A stretch of DNA of 64,000 bases from Phycisphaerales bacterium (GTDB lineage Bacteria > Planctomycetota > Phycisphaerae > Phycisphaerales > SM1A02), in the NCBI GenBank assembly GCA_009691805.1, contig SIAK01000006.1, positions 1 to 64,000 on the forward strand, given 5' to 3'. Below are positions 9,301-16,252 of this stretch, one piece after another. The notes beneath the pieces were generated by a model, which did not search any database, was not told the DNA's origin, and saw only the letters and a list, made by a program, of their open reading frames with translations. Positions within the stretch are counted from its first letter, which is position 1, and each line of letters opens with the position of its first letter. Both the position numbers and the translations under genes were made by a program.

Positions 9301-9388
9301 GGCCTTCGAGGTTTCGCGTCGCTGTTGCTGTCGCGGCGGATTGTGGCGTTGCGACCTTGGGCTTCTTACTCTTGAAAAACAGTGCCAT
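6365..9388 (-). CDS. putA: Bifunctional proline dehydrogenase / P5C dehydrogenase
   Basis: Oxidises proline to glutamate in two steps: an FAD-dependent proline dehydrogenase and an NAD-dependent 1-pyrroline-5-carboxylate dehydrogenase joined in one chain of 1007 residues. The N-terminal half (about 60-470) is the PRODH barrel, including the R-L-V-K-G-A-Y-W-D strand. The C-terminal half (about 520-1000) is an aldehyde dehydrogenase with E-M-G-G-K-N-A and the catalytic cysteine region G-F-C-G-Q-K-C-S-A-C-S. There is no N-terminal ribbon-helix-helix DNA-binding domain, so this is the short non-regulatory type. It lies 180 bp downstream of the glycosyltransferase gene, with no hairpin in between that I can see, so co-transcription is possible. 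Confidence 0.95.
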   Translation of the reverse strand: MALFFKSKKPKVATPQSAATATATRNLEGRGIAAPDPAVESRAFEIGSDFLDRARKAKVGVLAVWSEGLMDWAMQDEAFKVQLFRFVDCFPTLKDNDAVYDHLTDYLSQPGVTPPPFVATALKAGFIAKGLVTKTMSGQITSMASKFIAGTDAQDALPALQKIWDSGLCFSVDLLGESCVSDEEATAYRQKYLDLVVNLPTQVASWKSNPRLDNDHLGRIPRTNVSIKISSLSARVDPIDTEGSVRSLLESLDPILRAAKERGVLVNFDMEQFALKDLTLELFMRACEAHDFEAGLAMQAYLRSGDEDAQRIIAWSKRTGRRVTVRLVKGAYWDCETINSEQQGWPIPVWGRKCDTDASFERMASAFIASTPKSTSEGGVKLALGSHNARSIAAALAALEKRGLPRNAIELQMLHGMGDQLKLAAIELDLRLREYVPVGELIPGMAYLVRRLLENSSNESWLKAGFKDNASVESLLASPHREFDSDPGIERILRAPEKHKLSAAHASIGDGKPFYTEPMRNFALSSTRDAFKSAMQQAKVPVVENSGTLADVVRVVGVAHAAFPAWRDSAYITRAAVLTNAARELRERRDALSAVIVKESGKVWREADADVCEAIDFCEYYAREGARLFESERLGAFVGELDEQWYQPRGVSVVIAPWNFPLAICCGMAVAALVTGNTVIVKPAEQTPAIARMLCEILWRAGAPKDCLHFLAGNGETVGAALVRDPRVALIAFTGSKAVGLDIVKAAGIVVEGQEFVKKVVCEMGGKNAIIVDSSADLDEAVIAVRQSAFGFCGQKCSACSRVIVVGSAYTPFLHRLVEATRALVVGDPSNPSTDIGPVIDQDSARKIRSYIEIGKGEAKHELTLPIPEGLEAKVGLPYVGPTIFSGVKPEHRIAREEIFGPLLAVLPAKDFEEALKMANSPEYKLTGGVFSRRPAHLTKARREFRVGNLYLNRGITGALVGRQPFGGFGMSGLGSKAGGRDYLLNFVEPRAVCENTMRRGFAPGLE

Positions 9389-9568
9389 AGAGGCGCGAAG
9401 TATAGAACCTCACAGACTTCTGATTTGAGCGGCGGGCTTGAGTGGGGCGCTCCATTCTGTGCGGTTTCACACCAGCATCCAGATCGTTGTCGATCACCGC
9501 GAAGAGAGGCACTCCGTGTCTCATGCTTTGGATTTTTCCCAGACCCCGGAAAGCGCTCGGCGGAGTCG

Positions 9569-11284
9569 TCACGCCTTGGGCGTGCCGAAACGTTCCGCGA
9601 TCGCGCGAGTGTAGGTTTGGAGGCACTTCGTCGCGGTGCCGTCCCAGCTAATGCCGCGCACTTCAAACGAGCCGTGCTCTTTGAGCGTGTCCGACAGAAT
9701 CGGATGGCGAAGCACTGCGATGATCTTGTCCGCCATGTCGTCGATGTCCCAGAAGTCCGCCTTCAAGGCATGGACGAGCACTTCGCTGACGCCCGAAGTC
9801 TTCGAGATCAAGACGGGCACGTTGTGACTCATCGCCTCAAGCGGGGCGATGCCGAACGGCTCGCTCACGCTTGGCATGACGTAGAGGTCGGCCATCGAGA
9901 AGACGCGCGAAATGTCGCGCCCGCGGAGGAACCCTGTGAACAGCACCTTGTGACCAATGCCGAGGGCCGCAGCCATCTCAATCATGTGCGATGCTTGATC
10001 GCCGTTACCAGCGACGACAAACTTCACGTTGTCCATGTACTCAAGCACTCGCTTGGCGGCGCGGATGAAATACTCAGGACCCTTCTGCAGCGTGATGCGG
10101 CCGAAGTAGAGGACGATCTTGTCCTTCGAATGAATCGGTTGCGTGCCGACATCTTCAGGTCGAAGTTCAACGCCGTTGTAGACGACATCGATCTTCGACT
10201 CGGGCACGTTGTAACGACGGACGCAAACATTTTTCGTGAGCATGCTCACCGAAATGACGCGCGTCGCCGCGTGCATGCCTCGCCGCTCGATCGAATACAC
10301 CTGCTGATTCGGTGTCTCACCGCTGCGGTCAAACTCCGTCGAGTGGACATGCACGACGAGCGGCTTGCCAGTCAACTTCTGCAGAGCCATGCCTGCGGGA
10401 TAGGTCAACCAATCGTGCGCGTGGATGACATCGAACTTGATGCCACCGAGAGTGTCGGCGCAGAATCGAGCGTAGCGCGCAGCTGCACCCAGCAGATCGC
10501 CCGAGTAATCCGCAGCATCGGCAGTAAGATCCTGCATGCCTGCCTCGCGAGCTGGTGCTTCTGGAAGAGCCGTTTGAATCGCCATTTCCACTGGATCCAG
10601 TCCTGGAAACGCGCCCGACTCCATCAGCACCTGCATGCGCTCGCGGCTCCAACCTGTGCGATCCGCCCAGGTGAGCATCTCCTTCAACGTCGGCGAACCT
10701 GCAAGGATTTGTTGCTCGTGCGTGGTCGACGAAATTGTGGTTGCATCGATGGATTCGATGCCGGGCTGCTCTGCACTCGCGTACACGGTTGGCGCGCACA
10801 TGGGCACTTCAAGAAATCGTGTCTTGCGGAACAACTCGAGCCGTTCCGTGAATTCCGCCCTCCATGTATCGCCTGTCAGCCCGAGTTCTTTGGTTGCCAC
10901 ACGGACGAATGCACCCGCCTGACCGTCATTCGACTTTGCTGCTTCGGTTGCTAAGTCTGCGGACAATGCATTCGCGTACGCCGCGGCTGTGGCATCCGCA
11001 TTCGCGATTGCTGTCGCTGTGCGTTGTGCACTCGCTGTTGCGGAAGCCGCCGCTGCGCTCGCCCTTTCGGCGACGGCGCGGTGATCAATCGGCTCGGTGA
11101 TCCCTCGCGGTGTCACCAATCGCACATGGGAAGCACTCTCTGGTCCGACGGATTTTGGAAGCACGAACGTCACTTCCGCGCCCGCGGCGACGAGCGATTT
11201 CGTCATGCCCGCGCATGCGGTACCCAGTCCACCGGTGATGAACGGCGGAAACTCCCAGCCAAGCATGAGCACGCGCATCGTCAA
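9569..11284 (-). CDS. Glycogen-synthase-like glycosyltransferase
   Basis: 571 residues with the GT-B fold. The N-terminal Rossmann domain opens with W-E-F-P-P-F-I-T-G-G-L-G, the acceptor-side glycine loop of starch and glycogen synthases (GT5 type). The H-A-H-D-W-L-T-Y motif sits near residue 280. The C-terminal GT4-like domain has F-G-R-I-T-L-Q-K-G-P-E-Y near 395 and the donor-site motif S-E-P-F-G-I-A-P-L-E-A-M near 490. Between the first strands and the H-A-H-D-W motif there is an Ala-rich insertion of roughly 150 residues that ordinary GlgA lacks. The product may be glycogen or another alpha-glucan, but I cannot assign donor or acceptor. Its start overlaps the stop of the upstream 153-residue gene by 4 bases, so the two are probably coupled. 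Confidence 0.82.
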   Translation of the reverse strand: MTMRVLMLGWEFPPFITGGLGTACAGMTKSLVAAGAEVTFVLPKSVGPESASHVRLVTPRGITEPIDHRAVAERASAAAASATASAQRTATAIANADATAAAYANALSADLATEAAKSNDGQAGAFVRVATKELGLTGDTWRAEFTERLELFRKTRFLEVPMCAPTVYASAEQPGIESIDATTISSTTHEQQILAGSPTLKEMLTWADRTGWSRERMQVLMESGAFPGLDPVEMAIQTALPEAPAREAGMQDLTADAADYSGDLLGAAARYARFCADTLGGIKFDVIHAHDWLTYPAGMALQKLTGKPLVVHVHSTEFDRSGETPNQQVYSIERRGMHAATRVISVSMLTKNVCVRRYNVPESKIDVVYNGVELRPEDVGTQPIHSKDKIVLYFGRITLQKGPEYFIRAAKRVLEYMDNVKFVVAGNGDQASHMIEMAAALGIGHKVLFTGFLRGRDISRVFSMADLYVMPSVSEPFGIAPLEAMSHNVPVLISKTSGVSEVLVHALKADFWDIDDMADKIIAVLRHPILSDTLKEHGSFEVRGISWDGTATKCLQTYTRAIAERFGTPKA

Positions 11285-11742
11285 GCGTCACCCGCTCCGC
11301 TATTCATGTCACCGAGTTCGTGAAACGTCTTGGAGTAGGCAATCAAAAACAATGCCGCAGTTTCCTGCATCGGAAGCGGACTGGCGTCAGGGACGCGGTG
11401 CTCGAAGACGTAGACCTTTTGTGCGTCGCGAAAATGTTTGAGCGCGCCAACTTTGCCGCGCCATCCGAGTTCGGTGAGTTCCTCTTCGAGGAGCTCATCC
11501 AATGGATCGCCTTCGAGAACATCGCCTTCGATGGACTCGCTCAACCAACGGTCGGAGGTCAACATGCGGACCCAATACTCCGTCCCGCGGCGCTCAAGTT
11601 CAAAGGCAGCGGGCGCACTCGAATGCTTGGCGGTCGCGCGGACGCAATTCGCATGCGACTCTACGGATCCAAATCCATCGTGCAATCCTGCTGCGAGGTA
11701 GGCGGAGGCGAGAATCGGATCAGAAGGGAGGAACGATGTCAT
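11281..11742 (-). CDS. Unknown acidic protein coupled to the glycosyltransferase
   Basis: 153 residues, not recognised. It is acidic, with a run rich in Asp, Glu and Leu near residues 72-93 (G-D-P-L-D-E-L-L-E-E-E-L-T-E-L), and no signal peptide or membrane segment. Positions 45-70 (F-E-L-E-R-R-G-T-E-Y-W-V) look like a beta strand-rich core. The stop codon overlaps the glycosyltransferase start in an ATGA arrangement, so it is the first gene of that operon and may regulate or bind the enzyme. That functional link is inference from position only. Confidence 0.7.
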   Translation of the reverse strand: MTSFLPSDPILASAYLAAGLHDGFGSVESHANCVRATAKHSSAPAAFELERRGTEYWVRMLTSDRWLSESIEGDVLEGDPLDELLEEELTELGWRGKVGALKHFRDAQKVYVFEHRVPDASPLPMQETAALFLIAYSKTFHELGDMNSGAGDA

Positions 11743-12116
11743 GATGGGTTCCCATCTTCTCCAACGCGAACCGGCTGATTACTGCAGCCGAACCGAAGGG
11801 TAAACAATGGGCGGACAGTATAGCCCGATGAACCGCATCGAATCCTTCCCGATTTCATCGCGAATAAAGGATGTGTCGAGCGGTTCTCGTGCGTTCGTCG
11901 GTTACGCTCAATCGCACTTCACGATGGACGCGCGCGCAGGAATTGCGCGAGCGGACTTCGGTGTACTCGGGCGGACTCGGGTGAATGTGGGCGAACTCGC
12001 GCGAACTCGGGCGAACTTGCGCGAACTTGGCCGAGCGCAGGTTTGCGCGGAAGGTTCGTTGCTTGTGCGCAGAAACATGGATGTGAGTTCAGTTTGAACG
12101 GATTGCAGGAGGCGAC
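11743..12116. other. Divergent intergenic region with a phased repeat
   Basis: These 374 bp separate the minus-strand glycosyltransferase operon from prmC. A frame is open on the plus strand from 11807 to 12097, but much of it is just the translated 10-bp repeat, so I do not call it a gene. The right end holds a good ribosome binding site, AGGAGG at 12107-12112, four bases before the prmC GTG. Promoters for both directions must lie here; I could not pick out convincing boxes. Confidence 0.5.
11951..12030. repeat. Eight tandem 10-bp repeats upstream of prmC
   Basis: Eight consecutive 10-mers follow the consensus GCGAACTCGG, from GCGGACTTCG at 11951 to GCGAACTTGG ending at 12030. The last four copies are nearly perfect and the earlier ones more diverged. 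The period is close to one turn of B-DNA, so identical faces repeat along the helix. The unit is not a multiple of three, which argues against selection as coding sequence. Confidence 0.85.
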
Positions 12117-13265
12117 GTGAAGGAGCAGCAACCAGTGGCCGCATCAGAAGCGACAGCAAAGCGTTGGACGACGCGCGAACTTCTCGCGTGGACGACGAAC
12201 TTCTTGAAAGAACGCAGCGTCGAGAGTCCTCGCACACTTGCTGAAATGCTGCTCGCGAGCGTCTTGCAATGCGAGCGACTTCGCCTCTACATGGAAGTGG
12301 ATCGGGAAGCGAGCGCGGATGAACTTTCCAGATTGCGTGCGCTCGTCATGCGCGCAGGCCGTCACGAACCGATTCAGTTTCTGCTCGGTCAGTGGACTTT
12401 TCACGGGCGTGAGTATGAAGTCGCACCGTGCACACTGATCCCTCGACCAGAGACGGAGATGCTCGTCGATGAAGCATTGCGTTGGATGCGCGATTCGCTC
12501 ACAAGCGGTGCATTCTCTACAGACATTCGCGTTGCGGATATCGGCACCGGCACAGGTTGCGTGGCGATCTCGTTCGCTGCAGCGGCGCGTGGATTGCTCA
12601 AAGGTTCGGGAGGTAGTTCAGGTGCTCGATGCCGACCGCTCGGCGGCGCAAGCACCAGCGCCAGTGCGAGCACTGCGAATCACGAAGTAGCAGCGAACCT
12701 CGCGGAAATGCCTGCTCCGCTTCCAGTCATCGATGCTTCCACCGGCGAAGTGGTCGCGCCTTTGACGCTTTCGCGCGAGTGTTCGCTTGAGGATGCGCCC
12801 GCGCGTTCTTCGTCTATCGCATTGATTGTCAACGCGAGTGACATCGTCCCCGATGCGATCGCCCTCGCTCAACGCAACGCGACCCGCCACGGCCTCGACG
12901 GTGCGATCGACTTTCGCGTGAGCGATCTCTTCAGCGCGTATTCCAAGGACGAGCAATTCGATCTCATCGTGTCGAATCCTCCCTACATCATGGACAGCGA
13001 GTGGGATGCGCTCGATGCGAATGTCCGCGAGTACGAACCAGCGAGCGCGCTGCGCGGCGGAAGCGATGGTCTTGTCGTGGTGCGAAGACTTCTCGTCGAG
13101 TCCGCGCAACGACTTCGTACTGGCGGACTGCTGCTTGTCGAAATCGGATGGAAACAAGGCGAGGCAGTGCGCGCGCTTGCAAAGTCAAATCCGCAATTGC
13201 GTGACGTTTCGATCCTCAAAGACAGCAACGGAATTGATCGGTTCTTACGAGCCACGCGCGCCTGA
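12117..13265 (+). CDS. prmC: Release factor glutamine methyltransferase, with insertion
   Basis: PrmC methylates the glutamine of the GGQ motif in peptide chain release factors using S-adenosylmethionine. The N-terminal helical domain (about 15-95) and the bridging T-L-I-P-R-P-E-T-E motif are standard. Motif I, V-A-D-I-G-T-G-T-G-C, starts near residue 140, and the catalytic N-P-P-Y is near 290. At 382 residues it is about 100 longer than usual. Most of the excess is one insertion (roughly residues 162-234, bases 12600-12820), Gly/Ser/Ala-rich at first, placed between motif I and the Asp-containing strand of the SAM site. The rest of the fold is intact, so activity is likely kept. The start is GTG, supported by AGGAGG four bases upstream. 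Confidence 0.88.
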   Translation: MKEQQPVAASEATAKRWTTRELLAWTTNFLKERSVESPRTLAEMLLASVLQCERLRLYMEVDREASADELSRLRALVMRAGRHEPIQFLLGQWTFHGREYEVAPCTLIPRPETEMLVDEALRWMRDSLTSGAFSTDIRVADIGTGTGCVAISFAAAARGLLKGSGGSSGARCRPLGGASTSASASTANHEVAANLAEMPAPLPVIDASTGEVVAPLTLSRECSLEDAPARSSSIALIVNASDIVPDAIALAQRNATRHGLDGAIDFRVSDLFSAYSKDEQFDLIVSNPPYIMDSEWDALDANVREYEPASALRGGSDGLVVVRRLLVESAQRLRTGGLLLVEIGWKQGEAVRALAKSNPQLRDVSILKDSNGIDRFLRATRA

Positions 13266-13307
13266 GTCGACGGCGCGAGTGGCGCGCGGAAGTCGGTTGT
13301 GGATGTC

Positions 13308-13324
13308 GCGCATCGACGATGCGC
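13308..13324. other. Hairpin between convergent genes
   Basis: A perfect 7-bp stem GCGCATC/GATGCGC with a 3-nt loop lies in the 85-bp gap between the stops of prmC and the response-regulator gene. No T run follows on either strand, so it is only a possible transcript-end structure. Confidence 0.35.
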
Positions 13325-13350
13325 GTCGATGTTGCGCGTGGGGGCGAGCT

Positions 13351-14973
13351 CTAGGCTCGATCGAGCATCGCTTTGCGCGACTCATCGATGAGTTGGCTCA
13401 CCTGAAACGGCTTGAAGAGGAAGCAATGCAATCCCTCTTGGCTTGATCGCACGATGGAGTGGTGCGGGTCATAGCCGAAGCCTGTCATCAAGATCACGGG
13501 GGTGTCCTTCGACGCGTCTTTCGCGGCGCGGAAAACTTCGTAGCCATTCGCGTCGGGCATTCGCACATCCGAAATGACGAGGTCGAATCGTTGTCCGCTG
13601 CGTGCGCGATCGCGAATTGCGGCGATCGCGCTCACGCCTGTCGTGCAGGCCATCACTTCGCATCCGTGCTGCACCAGAACAAGTTCCACGGTTTTTCGAA
13701 TCGTCTCTTCGTCGTCAACCACGAGAACTTGCTTTCCAACGAACGCGACATCGACGCAACCTTCTCGAAGCATCTGCTCGAGACCAAGCACAGTCTTGGG
13801 ACCTGTCGCGGCATTTCGAATGCGATCTTCCGTGCACTCGAGATTTTCGAGGATGCGTTCAATCGAAGTGCGGATGAGCGGATCGAGCCCGGTCGATGCA
13901 GCGAGCAGTCGCGCTTCTCGAACGGCAGCTTCGATCGAACCTGATGCTTCACGTTGAATCGTCGCGGCGACATCGCGATTCGTCGACACGCGTTCGGCAA
14001 CCAGCATGTCGAGGATGTTCAATCCGAGCGCGACGTAGCGGCCGTAAAGTTCTGCCGCGATGCGGTCGCCATCATCAAACGCATCTGGTTCACCACTCTC
14101 CGCATTGAACACGCCGACGATGCGATCGTGCAGTCGAAGCGGAACGGTCAGCGCGCTGCGCGCACCGGGGAGCCCACCGACATACCGTGCATCCTGCGTG
14201 ACATCGGGGCACACGACGCCTTCGCCCGTGCTCGCAACCCAACCTGAAATGCCGTTGCCCTCCGACTTTGCGTAGAGCCGCTCGCCGATGCCAAGCGGAA
14301 CGAGTCCAGAGCAGAAGACGAGCTCAAGCTGATTCGACCGTCGGTCGGTGAGTCGGTATTCGAAATGGTCGAATCCAAGAATCGCGCGCGTCTGCCCAAC
14401 CACGCGCTCTTCGAGCAATCGCAAGCGCTCGGCTGAATTGAGCGCGCGCAATTGATCCGCGTCGAAGCTCAAGAGGTCCGTGCCCGCAGCATCGACGGAA
14501 TCAAGTCGTTCGTGAATCTGCCGCGTCGCGGTTGCGTCTACCAAGAGGGCGACAGCGCCGTCAACTTCATGCCCGCTCTGCGCATTGCGGCGCAAGGGGG
14601 TGATGACCACATCAAACCAGCATCCGAGCGATCTAAAATTCGACCGCATCGACGAAACCGACACGCTCTTCGCTCTGCGCCAGACACTGATTGCTTCGAC
14701 GCACGCGTCAGAAAATCGACGCATCGTCTCGGGTGCCTGCGTCGCGAGCCCGTGATTCATCCAGACGATCTCGCCATTGGCTTCCACGATCCCCGCGCCT
14801 TGCCCAAGCAGATCGAGCACGCGTCCGGCAGCTTCATCACCACTCGCACCGCCGACTTCTCTGCGCGCGCGCTCGACGAGCATGAAACCCGCGTCACGAA
14901 GTGCTGCGCGCAGGGGTTCGCTCACAGATGTGGCGCCATGCAGTTCAAAAAAAATCTGGTCTTCGTTTGGCAT
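13351..14973 (-). CDS. GAF-domain protein with C-terminal response-regulator receiver
   Basis: 540 residues, cytoplasmic. An N-terminal region (about 50-170) resembles a PAS sensor, with G-I-V-E-A-N-G-E-I-V-W-M-N. A GAF domain follows (about 200-330), with its ending V-P-L-R-L-H-D-R-I-V-G-V-F-N-A-E. Then comes a helical stretch without the histidine box of a kinase, and a complete receiver domain (412-540). The receiver keeps the acidic pair Asp420-Asp421, the phosphoacceptor Asp469 (V-I-S-D-V-R-M-P-D) and Lys521 (L-F-K-P-F). There is no output domain after the receiver and no kinase catalytic domain. It probably takes phosphate from a partner kinase encoded elsewhere and signals by protein contact. 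It converges on prmC. Confidence 0.8.
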   Translation of the reverse strand: MPNEDQIFFELHGATSVSEPLRAALRDAGFMLVERARREVGGASGDEAAGRVLDLLGQGAGIVEANGEIVWMNHGLATQAPETMRRFSDACVEAISVWRRAKSVSVSSMRSNFRSLGCWFDVVITPLRRNAQSGHEVDGAVALLVDATATRQIHERLDSVDAAGTDLLSFDADQLRALNSAERLRLLEERVVGQTRAILGFDHFEYRLTDRRSNQLELVFCSGLVPLGIGERLYAKSEGNGISGWVASTGEGVVCPDVTQDARYVGGLPGARSALTVPLRLHDRIVGVFNAESGEPDAFDDGDRIAAELYGRYVALGLNILDMLVAERVSTNRDVAATIQREASGSIEAAVREARLLAASTGLDPLIRTSIERILENLECTEDRIRNAATGPKTVLGLEQMLREGCVDVAFVGKQVLVVDDEETIRKTVELVLVQHGCEVMACTTGVSAIAAIRDRARSGQRFDLVISDVRMPDANGYEVFRAAKDASKDTPVILMTGFGYDPHHSIVRSSQEGLHCFLFKPFQVSQLIDESRKAMLDRA

Positions 14974-15286
14974 AACTCACAAGCGGCTCAGTGGCTCGAA
15001 GGCTGACGACGCGCGGCGGCTCGTCCCACGCGTCGAAAGGTCATTTCGGCGCAACTCCATACGGAAGGTGAGCCAAATGGATGCAAGCAACCAGTAGGCT
15101 CGCGTCGAGTGTACAGCCCCGTCGTACTCGAAATGCTGCTCGCAGCGAGTTTCTGCCTTCGCTTGGGCTCGCTTCACTGCATTCAAACATCTAAGCAGAA
15201 CCACCCGCGCGACCGATTCAACATCGAACTCCGTGATCGTTCTTCCGTACACTCCTCGACTCTCGAACGCCTCTCTCACCCCTCGT
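14974..15286. other. Intergenic region, possibly one small minus-strand gene
   Basis: This 313-bp gap separates the receiver gene from the ABC ATPase gene. A minus-strand frame from a GTG at 15277-15279 to a TGA at 14977-14979 would encode 100 residues and end three bases before the receiver gene's ATG. Its first half (T-E-F-D-V-E-S-V-A-R-V-V-L-L) looks like protein and its second half does not. If real, it would leave almost no room for the divergent promoter. I treat it as unproven. Confidence 0.3.
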
Positions 15287-16252
15287 ATGTCGCACTGCGT
15301 TCACGCACGCAACCTCACCAAACGTTTCGCCGGATTCACGGCGGTCGACGCCATCAACTTGACGCTGCCTCCGCGAGGCGTCACGGGCTTCCTTGGTCCT
15401 AATGGCGCGGGAAAGAGCACGACGATTCGCCTACTCGCGGGTGTCCTCGCGCCCGATGAAGGCTCACTGAACATCTTTGGACTCGACAGCACACATCACG
15501 CTGCCGAGATTCGCGCGCGCGTGGGATACCTCCCCGAGTCCGCGCCCCTCCATCCCGAACTCACCGTGACGGAGTTTCTCTTCTATCGCGGAAGGCTGCG
15601 AGGATTGTGTGGTCGTGAGTTGCGCAACGAAGTCGCCACCGCAGTCGGGCGATGCGACCTCGCAGCGGTGACCAGCACGGTGACAGGGAAACTCTCCAAG
15701 GGCTTTCAACAACGGGTGGGGCTGGCAGCATCGATGCTCGGCTCGCCAGAGCTGCTCATTCTCGATGAGCCCTCCGTGGGCCTTGATCCTTCGCAACTCG
15801 TTTCATTTCGAAATCTTCTGCGCGAGTTTGGCACCACCGCAGCGGTGCTCTTCTCCACACACGTGCTCACGGAAGTCGCGGCAGTCTGCGACGACGTCGT
15901 CCTCATCGCGCAGGGAAAAGTACTCGCGCACGAATCGCTCCCAACCTTTCGCGAGCGCGGCTTGCGCGAGGCAGTCTTCGTCGTGGAGAGTGACAAGTCC
16001 ATCGCGTCTGCTCCTGAGTTTCTCGCACTCGTGTATGTCACGCGAGAGTTCATGCTTGAAGATGGATGGCATCACACAGAGTTCCGTGCGCGCGAGCGAA
16101 GCACGGATCCCCGCGAGCGCGTCGCCGCAGCCTTGCGCGCACGTTCGATTGCGGTGCGCGCGCTCGCACGCGTCGACCCCACACTGGATGCGCTCTTTGT
16201 GTCTGCTGTCGAAGCGTCGAAACTGCACGTCGCGAAGGAGCAAGACGCTTGA
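15287..16252 (+). CDS. ABC exporter ATPase (GldA/CcmA-like)
   Basis: An ABC-2-type ATP-binding subunit of 321 residues. Walker A is G-P-N-G-A-G-K-S-T (residues 37-45), the signature L-S-K-G-F-Q-Q-R follows, then Walker B L-L-I-L-D-E-P-S-V-G-L-D-P and a switch histidine in F-S-T-H-V-L. The C-terminal extension is typical of export ATPases such as GldA and CcmA. The start is the ATG at 15287, because M-S-H-C-V-H-A-R-N-L-T-K-R-F begins at the usual first strand; an upstream GTG at 15233 adds 18 uncharacteristic residues. The stop overlaps the next start (TTGA), and the operon partners are a permease/GldG fusion and a DUF4340 protein. Confidence 0.9.
   Translation: MSHCVHARNLTKRFAGFTAVDAINLTLPPRGVTGFLGPNGAGKSTTIRLLAGVLAPDEGSLNIFGLDSTHHAAEIRARVGYLPESAPLHPELTVTEFLFYRGRLRGLCGRELRNEVATAVGRCDLAAVTSTVTGKLSKGFQQRVGLAASMLGSPELLILDEPSVGLDPSQLVSFRNLLREFGTTAAVLFSTHVLTEVAAVCDDVVLIAQGKVLAHESLPTFRERGLREAVFVVESDKSIASAPEFLALVYVTREFMLEDGWHHTEFRARERSTDPRERVAAALRARSIAVRALARVDPTLDALFVSAVEASKLHVAKEQDA

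Noticed and set aside
6713-10954. A 1413-codon open frame on the plus strand
   Set aside because: It lies antisense to putA and the glycosyltransferase gene and runs across the gap between them. Its text is rich in Arg and His with no domain pattern, while both minus-strand genes have complete catalytic motifs. The open frame is an effect of codon bias.
11807-12097. A 96-codon frame containing the 10-bp repeats
   Set aside because: Much of it is translated tandem repeat whose period is not a multiple of three; no start signal or family resemblance.
15233-15286. An upstream GTG start for the ABC ATPase
   Set aside because: The 18 added residues are not seen in this family, and the ATG at 15287 sits at the usual first strand.
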